Assembly: GCA_020249925.1 (NCBI GenBank)
Contig: JADCER010000007.1
Location: 124,001 to 188,000, forward strand
Source: Roseomonas sp.
Lineage (GTDB): Bacteria; Pseudomonadota; Alphaproteobacteria; Acetobacterales; Acetobacteraceae
Direction: 5' to 3'
DNA: 64,000 bases
Every line of letters starts with the position of its first letter. Positions within the stretch are counted from its first letter, which is position 1. Of the stretch, positions 17,474 through 27,192 are shown piece by piece. The notes under the pieces are model-generated. The model was not told where the DNA came from, did not search any database, and saw only the letters and a list, made by a program, of their open reading frames with translations. A program made the position numbers and the translations under genes.

Positions 17474-19247
17474 TTCAAAAGGAAAAAATTGGCGCGTCGG
17501 CCGTAATTCGACAACTGATCATCGTAAGATAGCCGATTCTGCGCGCGATTCGGGCCATTGGGCGCTCGCGGCACGTCACTATATGGAGATGTTGAAAGAC
17601 AGCCCAAAGGACGTAGGTATCTGGCTGCAGCGCGGTCATATGCTCAAGGAGCTCGGTTTATTTGGCGACGCCGTAGAAAGCTATGGGCGAGCGCTAGAGT
17701 TGGCCCCAAATGATCCAGAAGTTTATCTCCAGCTTGGTTTGCTAGCGAAGATCACCGGGGATCTGCCAGAGGCGCTGCGTTATCTGCGCCGGGCCCGCGA
17801 ACTCGGCTACCAGCCGATCGAGTTTGTGGAAAAAGAAATCCGTCTTTGCACTGGGCGTAGGTCTATCTCTTTGCTCTCGGCATCCTCTGAAAAAAAGACC
17901 AAGCAGCTTCGCGTTCATCTGTCATCGATCACGGGTATGCCATTTGACGAAGGCAGTGCCGAGCTACAGAAAAGGCTCGGTACTACAAATTACTCCTATG
18001 CGTTCGCTATGAAGGGAATCATCGCGGCTCTGGAGGCGCTTGAAATTCCCTATACTGTCATCACCAATCCTGAATTTGTACCCAATATAGCCGAGCGTTC
18101 CGATGCTGAGATAAACATACATATTGGGTTTTATCCTCCAGAAGACATGCGCTTCCTCAAGGGCGCATACAACGTACTATCAGTTGCGTGGGAGTTTGAG
18201 CGGCTCAGGAATGCTGCCGAAACGCTCAGCTACCACGCCTTCGCCGATCCTGTGCGCATGCTTGGCCGAGCCGACGAAATATGGAGTGTATCCGCCCAAG
18301 GGGCCGAGGCACTTCGCCGATCTGGCTTGCAGCGTGTTGAAACCGTTCCGACACCCATCATCCAGGGACATAGGCGCAGTCGTCGGATCGGTCAGCCAAG
18401 CTGGTCTGATCTGGAGCGTACTGCTGCCGCGCTCAACTCTGTCAGTTGGTCGCCGCTTTCTATCGCATACAACTTTCAATCGTCATTGAATGAGGAGGCG
18501 CAACGCCGGAGCGGTAATCTGCACAGAGTATTGTTCACGGGAGATGAATTCTCAGAGAGCGAAGAGGGCCCTCCCATTGTTTTTTTGTCGGTCTTTAATG
18601 TGCACGACTACCGAAAGCAGATCAGACCCTTGATCGAGGCATTCGTGCAGTACGCTCAGGTGAACCGAAATGTTTATCTTCTGCTAAAAGTCACCTCTCC
18701 CTGGGCCAAAGATTCAGTGATTAGTGAGTCAATCCGTGACGAGCAGATATATGACCCCGGCGAGTTGATTCCTCCTTTCGCTTCCGATCGCATCTGGATA
18801 ACCGCCGAAACACTTACACGCGAACAGATGCAAAGCCTCTATGATTGTGCGGGATTTTATGTTTGCACTTCACATGCTGAGGGTCAAAATCTGCCAATGC
18901 TGGAAGCTATGGCACGTGGCGTAGTGCCCGTTTCGGTCGATAATACCGCCATGGCTAGTTACATTCGATCAGACAACGCCATTGTCATTCCATCCACATT
19001 AGCTCCCTTCACCCAGCGGCTCACACGGCGATACGGTCTATACGGCGTTTCAACTTGGTATACCGCCGCCGAGGATGTTTATGCGGCGCTTGGGTCCGCC
19101 GCTGTGATGGACCCCGGAGCCTATGCCGCATATTCTGTGGCGGCGGCGCAGACGATAGATGATCAGTTTGGCGCCGAGACGCTGCGCGCCGCGCTTGAGC
19201 GCATTACGGTCCAGCTCAAGACCCCAGCCACAGGAGAGGGCTCTTGA
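17457..19247 (+). CDS. TPR-containing glycosyltransferase, GT4-like
   Basis: A 596-aa cytoplasmic protein. Residues about 24-118 form two to three tetratricopeptide repeats (GHWALAARHYMEML, then LGLFGDAVESYGRALELAPND, then GDLPEALRYLRRA). The rest is a GT-B glycosyltransferase ending with the E-x7-E motif in AEGQNLPMLEAMARG. Donor and acceptor sugars are unknown. The start overlaps the decayed epimerase remnant and has no clear ribosome-binding site. Codon use and GC are below those of the surrounding chromosome. It is coupled to the next glycosyltransferase by a four-base overlap. Confidence 0.85.
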   Translation: MFFRDNSKGKNWRVGRNSTTDHRKIADSARDSGHWALAARHYMEMLKDSPKDVGIWLQRGHMLKELGLFGDAVESYGRALELAPNDPEVYLQLGLLAKITGDLPEALRYLRRARELGYQPIEFVEKEIRLCTGRRSISLLSASSEKKTKQLRVHLSSITGMPFDEGSAELQKRLGTTNYSYAFAMKGIIAALEALEIPYTVITNPEFVPNIAERSDAEINIHIGFYPPEDMRFLKGAYNVLSVAWEFERLRNAAETLSYHAFADPVRMLGRADEIWSVSAQGAEALRRSGLQRVETVPTPIIQGHRRSRRIGQPSWSDLERTAAALNSVSWSPLSIAYNFQSSLNEEAQRRSGNLHRVLFTGDEFSESEEGPPIVFLSVFNVHDYRKQIRPLIEAFVQYAQVNRNVYLLLKVTSPWAKDSVISESIRDEQIYDPGELIPPFASDRIWITAETLTREQMQSLYDCAGFYVCTSHAEGQNLPMLEAMARGVVPVSVDNTAMASYIRSDNAIVIPSTLAPFTQRLTRRYGLYGVSTWYTAAEDVYAALGSAAVMDPGAYAAYSVAAAQTIDDQFGAETLRAALERITVQLKTPATGEGS

Positions 19248-20359
19248 AAGCGTTCCTCGAAATTAGCGTTCTGGTGATGGAAGACCACTGGACGGGTATT
19301 CCCCTGGTGGCGGCCGCGATTGCTGATAAGGCTTTAGCGGATACCGATGGTCGTATCGAATGGCGATTTGTATGCGAGACCATTCCTGTGCATGGTGATC
19401 TTGTGCACGAAATCTTAGCAGCCCGGTCGGGGCGCGTTGTGCGTGAAAAGTTGTCTGATCTGATATGGCGTACCGCGCCGCTTGCCTGGCGTGAGAGTCG
19501 CCAAGCGGTGGCTATCTTCCCACATATTAAGCCAATGCGTCGGCTTTTCGGTCGGGAAGCCATGGTTATCCATGATCTCAGCCCGCTGTTGGTGCCTCAG
19601 TTTCACAACGAAGACAACATAAACCATTACGCTAACCGAATTTTTGGGGATGTGAGTTCAACAGACCACTTCTTTTGTAACTCCAAGGCGACCCGGGAGG
19701 ACCTCAAACTCTATTTGGGAGTCGAGCATAACAATACGTCAATTATTCCACTCGGGATAGATTTGAAATGGGAAGATGTGAGTGCAGCCCAACGCGTTGG
19801 TGATCTTGGCAAGGTTGAACCATACGTAGTCGTCGTCGGTACTCTGGAGCCACGTAAGAATGGCCGAATTGTGATTGAGTTTCTGGCTAGAAACCCCGAC
19901 TTCGCTAAGCGCAATCGCATTGTCTTCATTGGCCGTGACGGTTGGCTTGATGAGCGTCGGAAAATTTACGCGCAGATGGCCGAGCTTGGCATTCCTGCTG
20001 ATCGGGTCGTATTCACGGGCTTTATCTCCGAGCGGGAAAAAATTACGCTGATTTATCACTCTCAGTTTTGCATATACCCGTCCTTTTTCGAGGGATTCGG
20101 GATTCCAGTGCTTGAGGCTGCTGTTCTTGGAAAAAACATTGTGTGCTCCAATAGTTCCAGTATGCCCGAGGTCGCGCCGGATAAATGCTATTTCTTCGAC
20201 CCTAACAGCCTGACCGAGTTTACCTGGGCGATGAGGCGCGCAGAGCAGGATGCGGCCTTCAAACGAATTTCTACCTCTCTGGACGACGTCATGAGGCTGG
20301 CAAAGAAACATGATTGGACGGCCTGTTACGAGGAGATTAAGCGATGGGTACTAGCGTGA
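19244..20359 (+). CDS. Glycosyltransferase family 4-type
   Basis: A 371-aa GT-B glycosyltransferase. The middle has VVVGTLEPRKNG, the start of the donor-binding domain, and the E-x7-E motif is in FEGFGIPVLEAAVLG, as in mannosyl- and rhamnosyltransferases of family GT4. The start is a TTG at 19244 overlapping the preceding stop (TTGA), with GGAGAGGG a few bases upstream, so it is translationally coupled. The end overlaps the next gene by 16 bases. Confidence 0.87.
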   Translation: MKAFLEISVLVMEDHWTGIPLVAAAIADKALADTDGRIEWRFVCETIPVHGDLVHEILAARSGRVVREKLSDLIWRTAPLAWRESRQAVAIFPHIKPMRRLFGREAMVIHDLSPLLVPQFHNEDNINHYANRIFGDVSSTDHFFCNSKATREDLKLYLGVEHNNTSIIPLGIDLKWEDVSAAQRVGDLGKVEPYVVVVGTLEPRKNGRIVIEFLARNPDFAKRNRIVFIGRDGWLDERRKIYAQMAELGIPADRVVFTGFISEREKITLIYHSQFCIYPSFFEGFGIPVLEAAVLGKNIVCSNSSSMPEVAPDKCYFFDPNSLTEFTWAMRRAEQDAAFKRISTSLDDVMRLAKKHDWTACYEEIKRWVLA

Positions 20360-21099
20360 CTTTTTTCCCTCATGCCGTATTCGCTGCGCGGTATGCGCCG
20401 GTCCATCAGATTCGGATCCTATCCATGAGCGGTAATCGTTTACGTGGGCTTGCAGTACCGGAAGGTGGCCTGCGGCCGAGTGCAGTCATTTTGGCCGCTG
20501 GTGAACGCTTCCTTGGTGTTTCAATCGCTGGCGGTTTCTCAGACGAGGCGAAGGCCGCAGGGTTGCGCCATGGCTGGTGTGGCTTCGAACTTTTGGGACT
20601 ACAGCATGCCCTCGCCTTGGGTCCGCGTGGTGAAGTGCGCTGTGCAGCCACTAATCGCTCGCTCATCACTCTCGACGATGATGGGATCGCCAGTGCCGCG
20701 AACTCCCTGTCCACCAGCATTACAGTTGAGGCGCTACGCGCTGCGGCTCTTCGTGAAAACCTTACCGAGGATCCCGATGTCATCTGGCCCTTCGCTGAGG
20801 CTTTTCTTCAGGAGAAAGGACCTCGTGCTTTCATAGATGCTACGTACCTCTACTTGCTCGGCCGCCCAGCGGATCTTGACGGACGAAGTTTCTATGAAAA
20901 ATCTATTGCGGAAGGTATGCGGCCGCGCGATGTTTGGAGTACATTTGTCGAGTCCGAAGAATTTAGGAGCAAAGCCATGAAAGTTCTTTCCGGCCCATTT
21001 GACTCTGATTTTCCCTACAGCTTAAGCCCGTTCGCTCGCAATGATTTGCAAACGTCGACGGCGGTAGACTCTGGCCGAAAGACCGATCTCTTCATTTAA
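20344..21099 (+). CDS. DUF4214 domain-containing protein
   Basis: A 251-aa protein of unknown function. The N-terminal 150 residues form a beta-rich region I do not recognise. Residues about 165-215 match DUF4214, a short helical domain common in exopolysaccharide, S-layer and glycosyltransferase loci: YLYLLGRPADLDGR, then VWSTFVESEEF. It overlaps the end of the glycosyltransferase gene and is the last gene of this three-gene block. A signal peptide is not evident. Confidence 0.65.
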   Translation: MGTSVTFFPHAVFAARYAPVHQIRILSMSGNRLRGLAVPEGGLRPSAVILAAGERFLGVSIAGGFSDEAKAAGLRHGWCGFELLGLQHALALGPRGEVRCAATNRSLITLDDDGIASAANSLSTSITVEALRAAALRENLTEDPDVIWPFAEAFLQEKGPRAFIDATYLYLLGRPADLDGRSFYEKSIAEGMRPRDVWSTFVESEEFRSKAMKVLSGPFDSDFPYSLSPFARNDLQTSTAVDSGRKTDLFI

Positions 21100-21572
21100 T
21101 TGAGGCACCGAATTTCACGTGTCGTTGCGCCGGTCTTGAGCAGCATGCAGCAAATGTACTATACCATTACATGATTACCCTACTTAGGCAGTGGAGGCAC
21201 CAGGTAAATTTGTCCTTGTTTTGCCATCTCGCGACATTCAAAAGTAAAGATTCGCACCAGATCATTAAAAAATTGGCATTACACTCGGCCTGGGCGCCCT
21301 GACAACATACTAGCCTATTGGTTTGTAGCAGAGTGATCCCTTCGGATGAGTGACATCGCTTGGCATGTTGACGATATTAATGAAAAATAACTTCGTAACA
21401 TTTGGAGTGGTGAAAGTGGAAAGTAAGAAATTGAGGGAAACTCATGTTCATTTGTGACATTGGGCTGCGGTTTTGACTGGATAGAGCCTTCTAAAATAGA
21501 CTTGATAGAGCGTTACGCATTAGCTAGTAGGTGATATGGGGTGTTGGAATTTTGAATTCAAGGAGAATTGTT
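21100..21572. other. AT-rich gene-free spacer in the glycan island
   Basis: About 470 bases that are clearly more AT-rich than the chromosome and have stop codons in all frames. I see no recognisable gene fragment, terminator with T-run, or insertion-sequence ends. It must contain the promoter for the following methyltransferase gene, but no convincing -35/-10 pair with normal spacing could be found. Confidence 0.5.
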
Positions 21573-22562
21573 GTGGGGTCAGGCGTCTCGAAAAACGATG
21601 TAGAGGCTGCATATAGGCTTATTTTGGGGCGGTCACCTGAGAGTGAGGCGGCTATCAAAGCTCAGTTGGTGCACCCTGATGTTGTGTCCCTACACCGCGC
21701 TTTCCTGAGTTCAGAAGAATTTCAATCTAAACGTGCTGGTACATCGCCTCAGGTAGGGGCATCGCCACTAAATGGTGTGACCTTACCTCCGTTGGACATA
21801 GAGGTTTCAACGTCAGATGAAACCTTGGAACAAATGGTAGTCAAAACAGCCGATTACTGGAATCGCATAGGAAGCGAGGCTCCGCACTGGTCCGTGCTCA
21901 CAGATAACAGATATTCTCCAGAAAATATTGTTGTTAATCGGGAGTCTTTCTTCGAAACATCGAAGCTTGACCAGGAACTCATTATTGCTTCTCTGGCACG
22001 TGCTGGCTTTCAGCCTGAAAATTTTCGTTGCTGCGTGGAATTTGGGTGTGGGGTTGGTCGTTTGACCTTTAGGCTAGCCTCGTTGTTTTCTTCAGTTACT
22101 GGGCTTGATATTTCGGTGCCGCATTTAAAGCTCGCTCAAGAATATTGCTCAAGACTTAGACTAACGAACGTGAACTTTGGCCAAGTTTCAAAGGAAAATT
22201 TGATGCCCGCGTCTGGTTTTGACTTTTGGTTTTCGCGAATCGTTTTGCAGCATAATCCTCCTCCGGTAGCCATGGAGATTCTTAGACGCGTATTCCGACT
22301 ACTTCCATTAGGCGGTGTCGCCATGTTTCAAGTTCCTGTTTATCACACAGGTTATCGCTTCAGCTCTGAGACGTACCTTCAGTCCTCCCTTGGGGAAGAC
22401 ATGGAAATGCACTGCCTGCCTCAGAAGGCTATTTTCGATGAGGCGGAGTTATTTGGCATGAGACTTGTCGATATTCGGGAAGACACATGGATAGTTGGGC
22501 CACCTTCCGAGTGGGTGTCAAATAACTTTGTTTTTTTAAAGGACCGGCCCTCTCGGGATTAG
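21573..22562 (+). CDS. Class I SAM-dependent methyltransferase with DUF4214-like N-terminus
   Basis: I place the start at the GTG at 21573 (329 aa) because AGGAG at 21561-21565 lies 7 bases upstream; the in-frame ATG at 21531 lacks such a site. Residues about 8-45 read AAYRLILGRSPES, then FLSSEEFQSK, a DUF4214-like unit. The Rossmann methyltransferase core begins with motif I, VEFGCGVGRLTF, then a GLDIS strand and the later PLGGVAMFQVPVY strand. It probably methylates a glycan or lipid intermediate; this is an inference from the neighbours. Confidence 0.8.
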   Translation: MGSGVSKNDVEAAYRLILGRSPESEAAIKAQLVHPDVVSLHRAFLSSEEFQSKRAGTSPQVGASPLNGVTLPPLDIEVSTSDETLEQMVVKTADYWNRIGSEAPHWSVLTDNRYSPENIVVNRESFFETSKLDQELIIASLARAGFQPENFRCCVEFGCGVGRLTFRLASLFSSVTGLDISVPHLKLAQEYCSRLRLTNVNFGQVSKENLMPASGFDFWFSRIVLQHNPPPVAMEILRRVFRLLPLGGVAMFQVPVYHTGYRFSSETYLQSSLGEDMEMHCLPQKAIFDEAELFGMRLVDIREDTWIVGPPSEWVSNNFVFLKDRPSRD

Positions 22563-22767
22563 CTGATTGTACACCTACGATATTCCCCTGACGGTAACCG
22601 CATTAAAACAGCCCTGTGGCCTTATGCACGGTCAATTGCAGGCATTCGCCAATGCCCGCAAGAACGGCCAAGGCAGCGCCGCCGTCCGCCCCGCCCCGGT
22701 TGCCTGAGGCCGCCCCGCGCCCTATAGCGCCCAGGGTACAGAAACAGCCATCAAGGTCCCCCCACAC

Positions 22768-24807
22768 GTGGCCACCATCGCCGCCCCCGACGCGCCCAAC
22801 CCCGCGCTCGCCGCCCAGGCGGCCATTCTTGCACGCCCCCTCGATGATCCCCGCCGCATGGCCAATGCCATAAGGGCGCTGGCGATTGACGCGGTGGAGC
22901 AAGCCAAATCCGGCCATCCTGGCATGCCCATGGGCATGGCCGATGTGGCGACTACGCTCTTTACCGGTTTCCTGAAATACGACGCCGCCGACCCGCGCTG
23001 GCCGGATCGGGACCGCTTTGTGCTATCTGCCGGCCATGGGTCCATGCTGCTTTATGCCTTGCTCCATCTGACCGGGCATGAGGGTATGGGGGCCGAAGAC
23101 CTCAAGCGCTTCCGCCAGCTCCATTCCCCCGCCGCCGGCCATCCGGAATTCGGCGAGCATCCGGGGATTGAGACCACCACCGGCCCGCTCGGCCAGGGGA
23201 TCTCCACCGCGGTTGGTATGGCCATGGCGGAACGCATGATGGCGGCGCGATTCGGTGCCTCGCTCGTGGATCACCGCACCTGGGTCATCGCCTCCGATGG
23301 CGATTTGCAGGAAGGCATCTCCCATGAAGCCGCTGCCCTGGCCGGCCATTACGGGCTTTCCAAGCTGACGGTGCTTTGGGATGACAATCATATCTCGATT
23401 GATGGCGATACCGCACTGTCATTTTCCGAAGATGTGCTGAAGCGCTTCCAGGCCTATGGTTGGGCGGTCAGGCGCGTGGATGGGCATGATGCGGGCGAAT
23501 TGGCCGCCGCCATGTCCTGGGCCATGCGTAACCGGAAGCCGACACTGATTGCCTGCCGGACCATTATTGGCCTTGGCGCGCCGACCAAGGCGGGCACGGC
23601 GGGCAGCCATGGCTCGCCTTTGGGGGCGGCTGAAGCCGCTGCCGCGAAACAGGCCTTGGGTTGGACGGCAGCGCCCTTTGAGGTGCCGGCGGATATCAAG
23701 GCGCTTTGGGAGGCTGCCGGGCGGCGCGGCGCTGGCGCGCGGCGTTCCTGGCTGAAGCGCATTGCCAAGCACCCGCAGCGCGCCGAGTTTGAACGCGCCA
23801 TGGCCGGCCGCCTGCCGGAAGCCTGGAATGAGGCGCTGTCGGCACTCCGCACCCAGATCGCGGCTGACAAACCGAAGCTTGCGACGCGTGTGTCCAGCCA
23901 GAAGGCGCTGGAAGCGCTGGTGCCATCCGTGCCGGAAATGGTCGGTGGTTCGGCGGATTTGACCGGTTCCAACAATACCAATGTGAAGGGCGTGCCGGCG
24001 ATCGCACCGGGCAATTTCAGCGGGCGCTTCGTTCATTGGGGTGTGCGGGAACATGGCATGGCAGCCGCCATGAATGGCATGGCGCTGCATGGCGGCATCA
24101 TTCCCTATAGCGGCACCTTTTTGGTATTTGGCGATTACCTGCGCCCTGCCGTGCGGCTTGCCGCTTTGATGCGCCAGCGCGTCATTCACGTGCTGACACA
24201 TGATTCGATCGGCCTTGGTGAAGATGGCCCGACGCATCAGCCGGTAGAGCACCTGGCTTCCTTCCGCGCCATGCCGAATGTGCATGTCTTCCGCCCGGCG
24301 GATGCCATGGAAACGGCGGAATGCTGGGAATTGGCTTTGCGCCGGGCCGATGGGCCATCCTTGCTCGCGCTATCCCGCCAGAACCTACCGGCCTTGCGCA
24401 GCGATGCGGCGGAAAACCGCTCGGCCCGCGGTGGCTATGTGCTGGCGGAAGCCGATGGCGCGCGCCAGGCGACGCTGATCGCAACGGGCAGCGAAGTATC
24501 CCTTGCCATGACCGCGCGCGATGCCCTGCAGGCAGCAGGTATTGCAACCGCCGTGGTTTCCTTGCCGTGCTGGGAGCTTTTCGCCGCGCAGGATGATGCC
24601 TATCGGGCCAGCGTGCTCGGCAGCGCGCCGCGCTTTGGCATTGAAGCCGCGGTTGGCTTTGGCTGGGAACGCTGGCTTGGCGCGGATGGCGTGTTCATTG
24701 GCATGGCGGGCTACGGCGCCTCGGCGCCCGCTGATGATTTGTTCAAGCATTTCGGCATTACGCCGGAAGCGGTAACGGAAGCCGTGCGCAAGCGACTTGG
24801 GGTTTGA
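22768..24807 (+). CDS. tkt: Transketolase
   Basis: A 679-aa thiamine-diphosphate enzyme of the pentose phosphate and Calvin pathways. The N-terminal [13 protein letters not shown], the cofactor motif GDGDLQEG-like [13 protein letters not shown] with DDNHISIDG, and the pyrimidine-domain [17 protein letters not shown] are all present. The start is a GTG at 22768; an ATG at 22858 would cut off the conserved N-terminal helix. It is first of a tkt-gap-pgk cluster, an arrangement common in alphaproteobacteria. Confidence 0.96.
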   Translation: MATIAAPDAPNPALAAQAAILARPLDDPRRMANAIRALAIDAVEQAKSGHPGMPMGMADVATTLFTGFLKYDAADPRWPDRDRFVLSAGHGSMLLYALLHLTGHEGMGAEDLKRFRQLHSPAAGHPEFGEHPGIETTTGPLGQGISTAVGMAMAERMMAARFGASLVDHRTWVIASDGDLQEGISHEAAALAGHYGLSKLTVLWDDNHISIDGDTALSFSEDVLKRFQAYGWAVRRVDGHDAGELAAAMSWAMRNRKPTLIACRTIIGLGAPTKAGTAGSHGSPLGAAEAAAAKQALGWTAAPFEVPADIKALWEAAGRRGAGARRSWLKRIAKHPQRAEFERAMAGRLPEAWNEALSALRTQIAADKPKLATRVSSQKALEALVPSVPEMVGGSADLTGSNNTNVKGVPAIAPGNFSGRFVHWGVREHGMAAAMNGMALHGGIIPYSGTFLVFGDYLRPAVRLAALMRQRVIHVLTHDSIGLGEDGPTHQPVEHLASFRAMPNVHVFRPADAMETAECWELALRRADGPSLLALSRQNLPALRSDAAENRSARGGYVLAEADGARQATLIATGSEVSLAMTARDALQAAGIATAVVSLPCWELFAAQDDAYRASVLGSAPRFGIEAAVGFGWERWLGADGVFIGMAGYGASAPADDLFKHFGITPEAVTEAVRKRLGV

Positions 24808-24836
24808 TTTTAGCTTCTTTGGGGAAGGAAAATATC

Positions 24837-25853
24837 ATGGCCGTGAAGGTTGCCATCAATGGGTTCGGGCGCATCGGGCGCCTTGTTCTGCGCGCGATGA
24901 TTGAAAGCAATCGCCGCGATGTGGAATGCGTCGCCATCAATGACCTTGGCAGCGTGGAAGCCAATGCGCATCTGTTCCGTTATGACAGTGTGCATGGCCG
25001 CTTCCCCGGCGAAGTCGCGGTGGATGGCAACAAGATCATCATCACCGCCAATGGCCGAATTTATGCGCCGATCACCGTCAGCGCCGAACGTGACCCGACC
25101 AAGGTGCCCTTCCAGGGCGTTGATGTCGCCATGGAATGCACCGGCATTTTCACCAGCAAGGAAAAGGCTTCCGCGCTGATCACGGCAGGTGCGCGCAAGG
25201 TGGTGATCTCCGCCCCTGGCGACAATGCGGATGCGACCATTGTCTATGGCGTCAATCACAAGACGCTGACCAAGGACATGACGGTGATTTCCAACGCGTC
25301 CTGCACCACCAATTGCCTCGCACCCGTGGCCAAGGTGCTGCATGACAATTTCGGCATTCTGCGCGGCTATATGGTGACGATCCACGCCTATACGGGTGAT
25401 CAGAACACCGTGGATACGCTGCACAAGGATCTGCACCGCGCCCGCGCCGCGGCGGTTTCCGCGATCCCGACCTCGACCGGCGCGGCCAAGGCTGTTGGCC
25501 TGGTGATGCCGGAATTGAAGGGCAAGCTGGATGGCACGGCCATTCGCATCCCAACGCCCAATGTCTCGCTCGTGTCGCTGGATTTCGTGCCCGCCAAGGA
25601 AGGTGTGACGAAGGAGGCTGTGAATGCCGCGATGAAGGCGGCGGCTGAGGGCGAATTGAAGGGTATTCTTGGCTACAATACCGAACCGCTGGTCAGCATT
25701 GATTTCAACCACAACCCGGCTTCTTCCACCTTTGATGCGACGCAGACGCAGGTGGTGGATGGCGGGCTGGTGCGCGTGCTGTCCTGGTACGACAATGAAT
25801 GGGGTTTTTCGAACCGCATGAGCGATACCGCCGCGCTGTTCGGTTCCCTCTGA
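24837..25853 (+). CDS. gap: Glyceraldehyde-3-phosphate dehydrogenase, type I
   Basis: A 338-aa GAPDH. The N-terminal [20 protein letters not shown] is the NAD-binding fold; the nucleophile is Cys156 in [12 protein letters not shown], and His in IHAYTGDQN follows. GGAAGGA at 24822-24829 supports the ATG at 24837 over a longer in-frame start at 24804 that overlaps tkt. It joins tkt and pgk in central carbon flow. Confidence 0.97.
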   Translation: MAVKVAINGFGRIGRLVLRAMIESNRRDVECVAINDLGSVEANAHLFRYDSVHGRFPGEVAVDGNKIIITANGRIYAPITVSAERDPTKVPFQGVDVAMECTGIFTSKEKASALITAGARKVVISAPGDNADATIVYGVNHKTLTKDMTVISNASCTTNCLAPVAKVLHDNFGILRGYMVTIHAYTGDQNTVDTLHKDLHRARAAAVSAIPTSTGAAKAVGLVMPELKGKLDGTAIRIPTPNVSLVSLDFVPAKEGVTKEAVNAAMKAAAEGELKGILGYNTEPLVSIDFNHNPASSTFDATQTQVVDGGLVRVLSWYDNEWGFSNRMSDTAALFGSL

Positions 25854-25882
25854 CCTTTTAGGCACCTGCCCGAGGTTCCATC

Positions 25883-27070
25883 ATGGCTTTCAAGACGATT
25901 GATGCGCTGCCTGCCAAGGGACAGCGCGTATTGCTGCGCGCGGATTTGAATGTGCCGGTCAAGGATGGCCGCATCACGGATCGCACGCGCATCGAAAGGC
26001 TGTGCCCGACCATCGCCGAATTGGCGCATAAGGGTGCTCGCGTTGTGGTGCTGAGCCATTTTGATCGGCCCAAGGGAAAGCGCGTGCCGGAAATGTCGCT
26101 GAAGCCGATGCAGGAAGCGCTGGCGGCAGCGCTTAACCGTCCCGTTGCCTGGTGCGATGATTGCGTGGGCGCAGAAGCCGAAGCCGCCGTGGCGGCGCTG
26201 GCCGATGGTGATGTGTTGCTGCTGGAAAATACGCGCTTTCATCCCGGTGAGGAAAAGAATGACCCCGCCATGGCGGCCGCACTCGCCAAGCTTGGCGATG
26301 CTTTTGTGAATGACGCGTTTTCGGCAGCGCATCGCGCCCATGCCAGCACGGAAGGTGTCGCGCGGCTGCTGCCGGCCTATGCCGGGCGGCTGATGGAAGC
26401 GGAATTGAAGGCGCTGGATGCGGCGCTGGGTAATCCCGCGCGGCCAGTGGTGGCGATTGTTGGCGGTGCGAAGGTTTCGACCAAGCTTGAATTACTGGGT
26501 AATCTTTGCAGCAAGGTTGATATGCTGGTGATTGGCGGCGCCATGGCCAATACCTTCCTCGCCGCGCAAGGCCATGGCATGGGCAAATCGCTTCAGGAAG
26601 CGGAAATGCACGCAACGGCGCGCCAGATCATGGAACAGGCCGAGGCCGCGAATTGCGAAATCCTGCTGCCGGTTGATCTGGTGGTGGCCGAGGAATTCCG
26701 CGCCAACCCGCCAACCCGCACCGTCGCTGTCACTGCCGTGCCGGCGAATATGATGGCGCTGGATGTGGGGCCGGAGACCGAGGCCGCTTTGGAAGCACGG
26801 CTGCGTACCGCTTCCACCTTGGTGTGGAACGGTCCGCTCGGCGCGTTTGAAACGGCACCCTTTGATGCAGCAACGGTGGCGGCGGCGCAGACGGTTGCCG
26901 CACTCACGCAATCGGGCGCGCTGAAATCCATCGCGGGGGGTGGCGATACGGTGGCGGCACTGCGCCATGCCGGCGTACTGGAGCGGATGAGCTATGTCTC
27001 GACCGCCGGCGGCGCCTTCCTGGAATGGCTGGAAGGCAAGGAATTGCCGGGGGTCGCCGCGCTTGGGTAA
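25883..27070 (+). CDS. pgk: Phosphoglycerate kinase
   Basis: A 395-aa kinase making ATP and 3-phosphoglycerate. The N-terminal [15 protein letters not shown], the HFDRPKG substrate loop, the hinge region, and the GGGDTVAAL nucleotide-binding end are intact. It follows gap by 29 bases in the same direction. A repeat-like palindromic element lies just after its stop. Confidence 0.97.
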   Translation: MAFKTIDALPAKGQRVLLRADLNVPVKDGRITDRTRIERLCPTIAELAHKGARVVVLSHFDRPKGKRVPEMSLKPMQEALAAALNRPVAWCDDCVGAEAEAAVAALADGDVLLLENTRFHPGEEKNDPAMAAALAKLGDAFVNDAFSAAHRAHASTEGVARLLPAYAGRLMEAELKALDAALGNPARPVVAIVGGAKVSTKLELLGNLCSKVDMLVIGGAMANTFLAAQGHGMGKSLQEAEMHATARQIMEQAEAANCEILLPVDLVVAEEFRANPPTRTVAVTAVPANMMALDVGPETEAALEARLRTASTLVWNGPLGAFETAPFDAATVAAAQTVAALTQSGALKSIAGGGDTVAALRHAGVLERMSYVSTAGGAFLEWLEGKELPGVAALG

Positions 27071-27081
27071 AGCCGAATTTG

Positions 27082-27130
27082 CGCGGCTGATTCACGGCTC
27101 CGGCGATACCGCCTCCGCCGACCAGACGCG
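27082..27130. repeat. Palindromic element after pgk, related to the 59.4 kb repeat
   Basis: About 49 bases beginning GCGGCTGATTCACGGCTCCG and continuing into GCGATACCGCC share most positions with each unit of the tandem array at 59401-59616. It sits 11 bases after the pgk stop and can fold through GGC/GCC arms. It could serve as a REP-type 3' end element. Confidence 0.6.
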
Positions 27131-27192
27131 AACAGGTTGACGCTGCCCGCCAAGGTGCAAAACTGTTCTTACTCAAAGGGTGGGAACAGACC

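Noticed and set aside
22616-22767. Small frames before tkt (for example 27 codons from 22625)
   Set aside because: No ribosome-binding site, no recognisable family, and composition of plain GC-rich spacer. A 6S RNA was considered but its conserved loops could not be found.
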